From Tannerella sp. (GTDB lineage Bacteria; Bacteroidota; Bacteroidia; Bacteroidales; Tannerellaceae): DNA of 5,245 bases. Within the stretch, counting starts at the first letter, position 1, and every line of letters begins with the position of its first letter. The stretch covers positions 1 to 5,245 of the forward strand of contig JAITQL010000203.1 in the NCBI GenBank assembly GCA_031288935.1, given 5' to 3'. The notes under the pieces are model-generated. The model was not told the origin of the DNA and did no database searches. It worked only from the letters and a program-made list of their open reading frames with translations. The position numbers were made by a program, and so were the translations under genes. Below are positions 1 through 5,245 of this stretch, in pieces.

Positions 1-659
1 CCTTCCACGCGCCCCAGTTTAATCATGACGGCAGTAGAAATCAGGTTGAGTATCAACTTTTGTCCCGTACAGGATTTCATGCGCGAACTGCCGGTTACGT
101 ATTCCGGGCCGACAATCATTTCGATGGCGATGTCGGCTTCGGCGGCAACCGGCGAATCGGGATTGCCGGTGATGGAGGCGGTAAGAATCCCGTGCTTTCG
201 TGCCGCATGTAATGCGCCGGCAACATACGGCGTCGTGCCCGAGGCGGTAATGCCTACAACGGTGTCCCTGACATTGACTTGATGCAGCAGGAGATCTTTC
301 CAGCCCTGTTCAACATCATCTTCCGCATTTTCGACCGGCGAACGGAGCGCGTCGTCGCCTCCGGCAATCAATCCGACCACGCAGGAGGGAGGCATACCGA
401 ACGTCGGCGGAATCTCGGAGGCGTCAAGCACCCCCAGCCGGCCGCTCGTACCCGCCCCCAGGTAAAACAGCCGGCCGCCCTGTTTCATGCGGGCAACAAT
501 CCGATCCACCAGCTGCTCTATCCGGGGGATGGCTTTTTGAACGGCCGGAATGACTTTCTCATTCTCCGCGTTCATTTCTTCCAGCATTTCGCGCGTCGTT
601 TTTTTCTCCAAATCACCGTACGCAGAAGCTTCTTCCGTTATTTTCCTGAATCTCGTCAT
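1..659 (-). CDS. murQ: N-acetylmuramic acid 6-phosphate etherase MurQ (3' end outside window)
   Basis: MurQ is a cytoplasmic SIS-fold lyase that removes the D-lactyl ether from MurNAc-6-phosphate, giving GlcNAc-6-phosphate and D-lactate in peptidoglycan recycling or MurNAc use. Reading the minus strand from the ATG at 659 gives 219 residues starting MTRFRKITEEASAYGDLEKK. The phosphosugar-binding motif GAGTSGRLG is at residues 68-76 and DASEIPPTFG follows it. Glu82 in that motif and Glu113 in NAEDD match the two catalytic glutamates known from E. coli MurQ (Glu83, Glu114). ITASGTTPYVAGAL and GSSRMKSGTGQKLILN are further family signatures. Family members have about 270-300 residues, so roughly the last quarter lies beyond position 1. 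The frame is open throughout. A TAnnTTTG box sits 26 bp upstream of the ATG and no clear Shine-Dalgarno is seen. It is transcribed divergently from the sugar kinase. Identification is firm; the start is well supported by alignment with the family N-terminus. Confidence 0.96.
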   Translation of the reverse strand, partial: MTRFRKITEEASAYGDLEKKTTREMLEEMNAENEKVIPAVQKAIPRIEQLVDRIVARMKQGGRLFYLGAGTSGRLGVLDASEIPPTFGMPPSCVVGLIAGGDDALRSPVENAEDDVEQGWKDLLLHQVNVRDTVVGITASGTTPYVAGALHAARKHGILTASITGNPDSPVAAEADIAIEMIVGPEYVTGSSRMKSCTGQKLILNLISTAVMIKLGRVE

Positions 660-684
660 GACCGTTTATCAACTTTATCGGGTG

Positions 685-692
685 CAAAAATA
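685..692 (-). promoter_or_regulatory. Bacteroidota -7 box for murQ
   Basis: On the minus strand this octamer reads TATTTTTG, an exact match to the TAnnTTTG -7 consensus of the primary sigma factor in Bacteroidota. Transcription would begin around 678, leaving a leader of roughly 20 nt before the murQ ATG at 659. The matching -33 element is poor: the expected place falls inside the palindrome at 711-735, where the minus strand reads TGTG rather than TTTG. Such a weak -33 would fit a regulated promoter. Confidence 0.6.
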
Positions 693-710
693 CAATTACT
701 TAGCTCATGG

Positions 711-735
711 GCACACATATTTGGATATATTGTGC
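711..735. promoter_or_regulatory. interrupted palindrome, candidate operator between divergent promoters
   Basis: Outer arms GCACA (711-715) and TGTGC (731-735) are perfect complements. Inner arms ATAT (717-720) and ATAT (725-728) flank TTGG. The two halves differ by one base in the spacer between inner and outer arms, so the symmetry is imperfect. It lies where the -33 region of the murQ promoter should be and upstream of the kinase promoter, so a bound regulator could affect both. No regulator gene is in the window; the operator role is inference. Confidence 0.35.
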
Positions 736-769
736 GATGGAAACACAAATTTGACCGATAAAAGCAGGG

Positions 770-797
770 TTGATATGATTAAAAATACATACATTTG
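770..797 (+). promoter_or_regulatory. promoter for the sugar kinase gene
   Basis: TACATTTG at 790-797 matches the Bacteroidota -7 consensus TAnnTTTG. TTG at 770-772 is a plausible -33 core with a 17-bp spacer, slightly short of the usual 19 or so. Transcription would start near 804, about 17 nt before the ATG at 821. The leader is A-rich without a Shine-Dalgarno, which is normal in this phylum. Confidence 0.6.
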
Positions 798-820
798 CGC
801 CCAAAATAAATCGCCGGATA

Positions 821-1681
821 ATGAAATTGATAGTTGAAAGTACATCTACCCGCACAGAATGGGTTTTGGTCGAAGGAGACCGCCTCGTACAGAGGCTTTT
901 TACCGAAGGGATAAATCCCTATTTTCAGTCAAGGAAAGAAATCAGCCGGAGCATCCGGCTTAACTTGCCGGAGGTCTTTTTCAAGCGAAAGATCAACCGG
1001 ATCTATTTTTATGGAGCGGGATGTGCGACCGAAGAGAAAAAAAATACCGTTAAGGCATCATTGATCGCCCAGTTTAAAACCGTAGTCCAGGTCGAAAGCG
1101 ACTTGCTTGCCGCCGCCCGCGGACTGTTCAAAAACGATACGGGTATTGCCTGTATCCTGGGAACGGGGTCAAATTCCTGTTTATACAACGGGGAAGAAAT
1201 CATTAAAAATGTCATGTCGGCCGGATATATTTTAGGAGACGAGGGGAGCGAATCTGTTTTCGGGAAATCCTTTTTGGCCGATGTAATGAAGAATCTTGCA
1301 CCGGCCGGTTTGACAAAACTTTTTTATGACAAGCTTGGCATTACGGCCGACAGCGTGATGGATGCCATCTATGACACTCCCTCTCCAACGCGCTTTTTAG
1401 TCGCTGTGTCCAGTTTTCTGGCGGATCATCTGGAAAATAAATATGTGTACAACCTGTTGACCCAAAACTTGCGGAACTTTTTTTCCCGCAACATCTGTCA
1501 ATACGATTATAAAAACTATCCCATACGGTTTGTCGGATCGGGAGCCTCCACCTATTCGAAAATACTCAAGGAAATTGCCCTTGAATTTGACGCCAAAGTG
1601 GATCTGATCGTGGAGTCTTCCGTACAGGGACTTATTGAATATCATGCGGTCAATGACAGCGAGCCGGACTGGGCGGACTGA
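821..1681 (+). CDS. BadF/BadG/BcrA/BcrD-family ATPase, putative amino-sugar (GlcNAc/MurNAc) kinase
   Basis: This complete 286-residue protein belongs to the acetate/sugar kinase-Hsp70-actin fold, in the BadF/BadG group that includes N-acetylglucosamine kinases and the MurNAc/GlcNAc kinase MurK. It would phosphorylate an amino sugar with ATP in the cytoplasm. Visible in order: phosphate-1 loop at residues 5-14 (VESTSTRTEW), candidate catalytic Asp94 in ESDLLAAARGL, phosphate-2 loop ILGTGSNSCLYNG (112-124), GDEGSESVFG (139-148), and adenosine-site motif GSGAST (239-244). Length is normal for the family. The phosphate-1 loop is unusual: close Bacteroidota relatives typically read about DSGSTKTDW, and here the first Asp is Glu6, a Gly is Thr8 and the Lys is Arg11. 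The other motifs look intact, so it may still be active. It is divergent from murQ, which suggests it supplies MurNAc-6-P or GlcNAc-6-P, but the true substrate is unproven. Base composition is clearly more AT-rich than both neighbours. The ATG at 821 is chosen because the beta-1 strand and phosphate loop follow at once. Confidence 0.88.
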   Translation: MKLIVESTSTRTEWVLVEGDRLVQRLFTEGINPYFQSRKEISRSIRLNLPEVFFKRKINRIYFYGAGCATEEKKNTVKASLIAQFKTVVQVESDLLAAARGLFKNDTGIACILGTGSNSCLYNGEEIIKNVMSAGYILGDEGSESVFGKSFLADVMKNLAPAGLTKLFYDKLGITADSVMDAIYDTPSPTRFLVAVSSFLADHLENKYVYNLLTQNLRNFFSRNICQYDYKNYPIRFVGSGASTYSKILKEIALEFDAKVDLIVESSVQGLIEYHAVNDSEPDWAD

Positions 1682-1844
1682 AACGCTGACCCTCTGTTAC
1701 CGGAGATGGATGGAATACAAGAGATGAAAGGTACACCTGTTGCTTTTTGCAAGGTATGAAGTCTGTCCGTGCGAGTGAAGTGAAACAATCCATTTTTATC
1801 TGTAATCATAAAAACAATTATTTATATGTGTGACTCGATTGTTT

Positions 1845-1922
1845 CCTTCCTCGCTTTCAGAAAACCGGAAGGGCCTGTGCGCTTACAGGCTTGCTGCACG
1901 GGCGTTACCCGACGCTTTGCAG
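1845..1922 (+). other. three consecutive small hairpins upstream of the protease promoter
   Basis: CCTTCC (1845-1850) pairs with GGAAGG (1867-1872) across a 16-nt loop. Immediately after, GCCTGT (1873-1878) pairs with ACAGGC (1885-1890) across 6 nt. Then CTGCA (1894-1898) pairs with TGCAG (1918-1922), enclosing CGGG (1899-1902) with CCCG (1908-1911). All arms are perfect but short. They could terminate transcription from the kinase, form part of a small RNA, or be chance in a locally GC-rich stretch. They precede the promoter box at 1953, so they would not be in the main protease mRNA. Confidence 0.35.
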
Positions 1923-1952
1923 GAAATGAGACGGCTCTTTCGGGATTTTATG

Positions 1953-1960
1953 TATCTTTG
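1953..1960 (+). promoter_or_regulatory. -7 box for the secreted protease gene
   Basis: TATCTTTG is an exact TAnnTTTG match, followed by CAC as is common at Bacteroidota start sites. Transcription would start near 1967, giving a leader of about 30 nt before the ATG at 1998. No good TTG -33 element is found at the usual distance; the nearest TTTG (1916-1919) is too far upstream. The box lies inside the 1830 reading frame and is the main reason for rejecting ATG 1830 as the start. Confidence 0.65.
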
Positions 1961-1997
1961 CACGCATCATTTCAAGTGCATAAAACAAAATCGGTTG

Positions 1998-4793
1998 ATG
2001 ATGAAAAATATGAGTATGCTGTCTAAGAGGATCATTCGGATCATGGGAATATGCGCGTTGCAAGCAATGAATCTTTCCGCACAGATAAGCGACGGCGGTT
2101 TCCCGCCGAGTTTTCAATACCCTATTCAATTAAAAAGCAGTCAGACCGCCACGCAAATCCCGGTTACATTTTCCGTGGACGACCTGAAGCGCGTGGACGA
2201 GTGGCAGGCCGCCGAAGGCCTGGCGCCGCCGGCAGTGGCTACGCTGATCGACGTCGCGCTGAATCCGCAAAACGCAGGACGGTGGATCACGCTGCCAGGC
2301 GGTGAAAAGGTCTGGCAACTGGATATTCAGGCCAATGGGGCGATTGCCCTGATGCTGTACTATTCGGATTTCCACATTCCCGAAGGCGGGAAGCTCTTCC
2401 TTTACAATGCGGAAAAGACGCAGATACTGGGCGCCTACACGCATCGCACTCACCCGTCCGGAGGCCGTTTTGCCACGGAGTTTGTAGCCGGCGACGACGT
2501 GACGCTGGAATACGTGGCCTCGCCCGACGACCAGCACCTGCGCATCGAAATCGAAGCCGTCGGATACGGATACAATCACCTGAACGTCATCAACAATACC
2601 GTATCCCTGCGGGCATCCTTTCCCTGCGAGGTCGGCGTGAACTGCGAGGAAGGAGACATGTGGCAAAGCCAGAAAAGAAGCGTCTGTCGCATGGTGCAGC
2701 TCATCGGGAAGAAAAGCTACCTCTGTTCGGCCTCGCTGCTCAACAACACGGCGCAGGACATAAAACCGTATATCCTTACCGCACAACATTGCTCGAGCGA
2801 TAACAGCGGGCTGGTATCCACCGCCGAAGATATGCTGCAATGGGTCTTCTATTTTAACTACGAACGAAGCGGATGCAGCAGCACCTCCTCGATTTCACGC
2901 GCCAACACGATGACCGGATGCCGGAGAGTCGCCGCGTCGGCAACAAACAGGGAATCCGACGGACTGCTACTGCTCCTGGAGCAGCCGATTCCCGAAGCAT
3001 ACAACGTATACTACAACGGATGGGACAGGCGCGACAAGCCCGCGATGTCCGGCGCAAGCCTTCACCATCCGGGCGGCGACTACATGAAGATTTCCACCTA
3101 CCGGAATCCCGCCACTACCTATACCTTCAAGGCCGACAATTTGACCGAAGGGGGAGAAAACGCACACTGGAACGTGATCTTCGACGAAACGGCAAACGGA
3201 CACGGCGTTACCGAAGCAGGCTCCTCCGGCTCCCCTCTCTTCAACGAAAACCACCTCCTCGTCGGATCGCTGACCGGCGGAAGTTCCAACTGCACCGAAA
3301 CGACCGGCCTCAACCTCTACGGCAAGCTAAGCTATCACTGGGACAAATACGGACAGCCGATGAGCAAATACCTTGATCCCGTCGAATCGGGCGCTGAAAC
3401 CCTGCAAGGCCGGTATCACGGCGGAGCCGTATCCGCTCCCTCCGGACTGCAGGCCGTCTACGAGGCAAAAACGGTACACCTCGCCTGGGATCCCGTATCC
3501 GCTCCCCCCCTGAAATACCGGATATACGACAATGGCACAAGAACGGGAGAAACAACGGAACCCTCCTTCTCCGTCACGCCCGATCCGGGGCGGCACGAAT
3601 ACAACGTATCCGCCGTTTACGACCGCGACCGCGAATCCGACTTCAGCAACGCCACCCTCCATATCCCCGACTACAAGGCGCCGGAGAACATTGCCGTCAC
3701 GCCCACCACGGCCGACAAGGTCGCCGTACTCTGGACGCCGCCCCTCTATGAACAGACCATCTACTGGGGAAGCCCCCACGCAATCAATCAGGTCATCATC
3801 GAAAGCAGCCGGCGCTTCTACTTCGGACAGCTCTGGGACAGGGAGAACATCCTGCCCTTCCACAAAAAAACGGTCTCCGCCGTCAACTTCATACCCGTCC
3901 GCGGCAATTCGTATGAAATCTACGTCTCGCAGGGCGACAGAATCTTCAGCCGGCGAGTCGACGACCCCTCCTACGGCGTCATGAACACCGTCCCGCTCGC
4001 CGAGCCGTTTGTCATCGACGCCTCCCGGCAGATGATCGTCGCCATCCACGTCACCAAAGTGTCCAGCCGCTCCAACGAATACCCCGCCAAGTGCGACGGA
4101 GGCCCTGCCGTACAGGGTAAGGGAAACCTCTTTTCCTTCGACGGGCAAAACTGGTACACCCTCTACGAGGAAGGAAGAACAGACGAACGGTACAACATCA
4201 ACTTCTTCGTCTCCGCCATCATCACATCCACCGAAGGGACGCTGACGACCTCGGTGCAGGACGAAACAATGGAAACCTTTTCCGTTCAGGACGGCGATGC
4301 GAACAGCCCCTACAAGCAATTCTACTCCGCCATCCTTACCTCGGAACCGCTCCTGGACTACAGTTCCCCGCCCATACCTTTCCCCGAAGTATCGGGATAC
4401 AACATCTACCGCAACCGGACTGTGATCGGCATAACCACCGCCTCGGGCCGCAGATACGTTGACGCCGACCCCGTTCCGAACGCCCGCTACCAGGTATCGG
4501 CACAGTTCGGCAACGACGAAGGCCTCCTCAGCTCCCCGCTCGAAGTAGGCATGGCCGGTGTAGTGGAAAACGCCCCCGGCATCTATCCCGTTCTCTTCGG
4601 CGAAGAGGTGGAAATCCGGGGATACGAACACGTCCGCCGCGTGGAGATCTACGCCGCCGACGGCAGATGCTGTCTGCGGGCGGACAACCCCGGCAAGCAG
4701 CTCCAAACCCGCTCGCTCGCGCCGGGACTTTACTTTTTCCGCCTCCATACGGGCGACCCCGTCCCCGTCGTCGTCCGCGGCATAAGGAAATAA
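1998..4793 (+). CDS. secreted Lys-C-like S1 family serine endopeptidase with FN3 modules and T9SS C-terminal sorting domain
   Basis: This 931-residue protein should cross the inner membrane by Sec and the outer membrane by the type IX system, ending at the surface or outside. Residues 1-28 are a signal peptide (K10 R11, hydrophobic stretch, likely cut after NLSA before Gln29). Residues 29 to about 208 form a beta-rich propeptide. About 209-470 is a catalytic domain like Achromobacter lysyl endopeptidase: TAQHC (His264), ESDGLLLLLE (Asp321) and GSSGSPLF (Ser410) form the triad. Cys210, 216, 243, 265, 293 and 432 match its six disulfide cysteines, and GWDRRD and HHPGG are shared. The lysine-specificity residues are not kept: Asp225 aligns with Asn439, His210 with Thr426, and no Trp169 equivalent is visible. 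Then come FN3-like modules (about 480-555 and 560-582), a beta-rich domain (about 595-745), another FN3-like module (about 795-850) and a sorting domain (about 855-931) with RRVEIYAADGR and LAPGLYFF, ending VVVRGIRK. ATG 1998 (or 2001) is chosen over 1830 because of the signal peptide and promoter. Exact specificity is unknown. Confidence 0.9.
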   Translation: MMKNMSMLSKRIIRIMGICALQAMNLSAQISDGGFPPSFQYPIQLKSSQTATQIPVTFSVDDLKRVDEWQAAEGLAPPAVATLIDVALNPQNAGRWITLPGGEKVWQLDIQANGAIALMLYYSDFHIPEGGKLFLYNAEKTQILGAYTHRTHPSGGRFATEFVAGDDVTLEYVASPDDQHLRIEIEAVGYGYNHLNVINNTVSLRASFPCEVGVNCEEGDMWQSQKRSVCRMVQLIGKKSYLCSASLLNNTAQDIKPYILTAQHCSSDNSGLVSTAEDMLQWVFYFNYERSGCSSTSSISRANTMTGCRRVAASATNRESDGLLLLLEQPIPEAYNVYYNGWDRRDKPAMSGASLHHPGGDYMKISTYRNPATTYTFKADNLTEGGENAHWNVIFDETANGHGVTEAGSSGSPLFNENHLLVGSLTGGSSNCTETTGLNLYGKLSYHWDKYGQPMSKYLDPVESGAETLQGRYHGGAVSAPSGLQAVYEAKTVHLAWDPVSAPPLKYRIYDNGTRTGETTEPSFSVTPDPGRHEYNVSAVYDRDRESDFSNATLHIPDYKAPENIAVTPTTADKVAVLWTPPLYEQTIYWGSPHAINQVIIESSRRFYFGQLWDRENILPFHKKTVSAVNFIPVRGNSYEIYVSQGDRIFSRRVDDPSYGVMNTVPLAEPFVIDASRQMIVAIHVTKVSSRSNEYPAKCDGGPAVQGKGNLFSFDGQNWYTLYEEGRTDERYNINFFVSAIITSTEGTLTTSVQDETMETFSVQDGDANSPYKQFYSAILTSEPLLDYSSPPIPFPEVSGYNIYRNRTVIGITTASGRRYVDADPVPNARYQVSAQFGNDEGLLSSPLEVGMAGVVENAPGIYPVLFGEEVEIRGYEHVRRVEIYAADGRCCLRADNPGKQLQTRSLAPGLYFFRLHTGDPVPVVVRGIRK

Positions 4794-4808
4794 ACCCCTG
4801 TGCAATCC

Positions 4809-4857
4809 GGGGAATGGAGAATGATGAAATGCCGCGCCCCATCATTCTCCATTCTCC
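4809..4857 (+). terminator. long stem-loop after the protease gene, possible terminator
   Basis: GAATGGAGAATGATG (4812-4826) is perfectly complementary to CATCATTCTCCATTC (4840-4854), with a 13-nt loop. One G-U and two G-C pairs at the base (4809-4811 with 4855-4857) extend the stem to 18 pairs. It starts 15 nt after the stop codon, the expected place for a terminator, but no U-tract follows, so it may instead protect the 3' end of the mRNA. The right arm continues into a 7-bp tandem repeat (ATTCTCC twice, then ATTC, 4844-4861), which would allow slipped pairing. Confidence 0.5.
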
Positions 4858-4862
4858 ATTCA

Positions 4863-5028
4863 CCTGTCCCGTCGGGGACAGGATGTCGGTAGAAAATTGG
4901 ATGTTCCCCGCCCGCCCAAATCCCGTAGGGATGGTATGTATGCGATATTGCCTGCATATCATCCCGGACGGGATTCCGCCGGATGTTGCAGCATTCTTTT
5001 TCTACCGACATCATGTCCCGCCGGGACA
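4863..5028. repeat. nested inverted-repeat element (MITE-like or structured intergenic repeat)
   Basis: The two ends are near-perfect inverted repeats of about 32 bp: 4865-4896 and 4998-5028. Each consists of a terminal palindrome (TGTCCCG...CGGGACA) followed by GATGTCGGTAGAAAA, whose 15 bp are identical between arms (4882-4896 and the complement of 4998-5012). At the left end the palindrome is an 8-bp-arm hairpin, CCTGTCCC/GGGACAGG (4863-4882). The centre holds a second inverted repeat (4919-4975). No long ORF is present, so it would be non-autonomous. No clear target-site duplication is seen at the ends. The layout suits a small mobile element or a folded RNA or cruciform; copy number elsewhere is unknown. 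Confidence 0.7.
4919..4975. repeat. inner inverted repeat of the 4863-5028 element
   Basis: The left arm (4919-4943) begins AATCCCGTAGGGATGGTATG. The complement of the right arm (4954-4975) begins AATCCCGTCCGGGATGATAT. They agree apart from a few substitutions and small gaps, separated by about 10 nt. Each arm carries its own small palindrome, ATCCCGTAGGGAT on the left and ATCCCGGACGGGAT on the right, of the same type as the terminal palindromes of the whole element. Confidence 0.65.
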
Positions 5029-5150
5029 AGTGTCATGCACAAAACCATGCCGCGTGAAGGATGTATGGGTTTCAGCCTCGAACTTTGGAACTCATGAATC
5101 TTTCTCCAAACACATAAAAAAACACAATCTTCATCCTTTTCGCTGGAACT

Positions 5151-5182
5151 GTTTTCTTTTTTCAAAAAGACAGGTAACTTTG
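5151..5182 (+). promoter_or_regulatory. promoter region for the gene starting at 5219
   Basis: TAACTTTG at 5175-5182 matches the TAnnTTTG -7 consensus exactly; transcription would start near 5189, about 30 nt before the ATG. A T-rich stretch (GTTTTC, 5151-5156) occupies the -33 position without a perfect TTTG. Between them TCTTTTT (5155-5161) and AAAAAGA (5164-5170) form a short DNA palindrome that could be an operator, though such A/T-rich symmetry also arises by chance. The stretch from 5029 to about 5150 shows no gene or clear signal. Confidence 0.55.
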
Positions 5183-5218
5183 CAGCCGAATAAAATCAGA
5201 GAACAAATAGGTTTGACT

Positions 5219-5245
5219 ATGACAGATATCTTTTCCTCCCGTCCG
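5219..5245 (+). CDS. start of an unidentified gene, cut by the right edge
   Basis: Nine codons are visible, reading MTDIFSSRP, too few to assign a family. The start is supported by the exact -7 box about 37 nt upstream, an A-rich leader typical of Bacteroidota genes, and the lack of any in-frame stop before the window ends. The N-terminus shows no signal peptide in what can be seen, so a cytoplasmic product is possible. It is separated from the protease by more than 420 bp of structured non-coding DNA and has its own promoter, so it is probably not in the same operon. Confidence 0.5.

Larger units (their letters stand above)
1682..1997. other. non-coding spacer between kinase and protease genes
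   Basis: I see no convincing gene in these 316 bases. The first part (to about 1840) has mixed composition ending in an AT-rich stretch, with only a weak stem around TTGC/GCAA at 1740-1752 and no U-tract, so no clear terminator for the kinase. The second part holds the hairpin cluster at 1845-1922 and the protease promoter at 1953-1960. The protease frame is open through here from an ATG at 1830, but those residues (rich in R, C and L before the signal peptide) do not look like a secreted-protein N-terminus. Confidence 0.7.

Noticed and set aside
25..761. Plus-strand open frames of 85 and 160 codons over the left end
   Set aside because: They are antisense to murQ, whose minus-strand translation carries all family motifs; their translations resemble no protein family.
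1037..1044. Run of eight A in the kinase as a programmed slippage site
   Set aside because: The downstream zero frame encodes all remaining kinase motifs and no alternative product is evident.
1734..1755. Small stem TTGC/GCAA with T5 loop as a kinase terminator
   Set aside because: The stem is only 4 bp plus 3 bp with a bulge and no U-tract follows it.
2130..2840. A 236-codon minus-strand frame opposite the protease propeptide and catalytic domain
   Set aside because: It is a shadow of the sense frame; the sense strand encodes recognisable signal peptide, triad and disulfide cysteines.
3504..3510. Run of seven C within the protease as a phase-variation tract
   Set aside because: Seven bases is short for slipped-strand switching and the frame is intact; runs of this size occur by chance in GC-rich genes.
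3327..4805. A 492-codon open frame on the minus strand opposite the protease
   Set aside because: It lies wholly within the well-supported protease apart from 12 bases, has a low-complexity V/G/D/R-rich translation, and is explained by the GC-rich codon use of the sense gene.
4863..5028. Possible CRISPR array because of repeated palindromic units
   Set aside because: The units are inverted and nested rather than direct repeats with uniform spacers, and no cas genes are present.
4528..5165. Open frames of 66-144 codons on both strands across the 3' intergenic region
   Set aside because: They run through the long inverted repeats and stem-loop, lack promoters and family motifs, and differ between strands without support for any.

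Overview
The window looks like chromosomal DNA from an anaerobic Bacteroidota, most likely order Bacteroidales. Three things point there: promoter -7 boxes of the TAnnTTTG type in front of the genes, starts without clear Shine-Dalgarno sequences, and a secreted protease ending in a type IX secretion (Por) C-terminal sorting domain. Genus cannot be fixed by reading alone; a Porphyromonas/Tannerella/Parabacteroides-like relative fits.

Left part (1-1681): a divergent pair for amino-sugar or cell-wall salvage. On the minus strand is the N-terminal three quarters of MurQ, the N-acetylmuramic acid 6-phosphate etherase, which runs off the left edge. On the plus strand is a complete 286-residue BadF/BadG/BcrA/BcrD-type sugar kinase. 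The two share an AT-rich intergenic region of about 160 bp with a -7 box for each gene and an interrupted palindrome between them. A kinase making MurNAc-6-P or GlcNAc-6-P beside the etherase that consumes MurNAc-6-P suggests a peptidoglycan-recycling unit, but the kinase's substrate is inferred from context.

Middle (1682-4793): a spacer of about 300 bp with a cluster of small hairpins and a strong TATCTTTG promoter box leads into a secreted multidomain serine protease. Its catalytic domain aligns well with Achromobacter lysyl endopeptidase (Lys-C, family S1): the triad and all six disulfide cysteines are present. However, the three positions that give Lys-C its lysine specificity are all changed. 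FN3-like modules, a beta-rich domain and a T9SS sorting domain follow. The first in-frame ATG (1830) lies upstream of the promoter; the supported start is 1998 (or 2001), giving a signal peptide and 931 residues.

Right part (4794-5245): non-coding DNA rich in structure. A long stem-loop follows the protease, then a 166-bp nested inverted-repeat element whose two ends and two inner arms are each small palindromes with a CCCG/CGGG-type core. It resembles a MITE or structured intergenic repeat. A TAACTTTG promoter box then precedes the first nine codons of an unidentified gene that runs off the right edge.

MurQ and the protease are GC-rich (sampled lines about 60% or more), while the kinase is clearly lower (sampled lines 42-43%).
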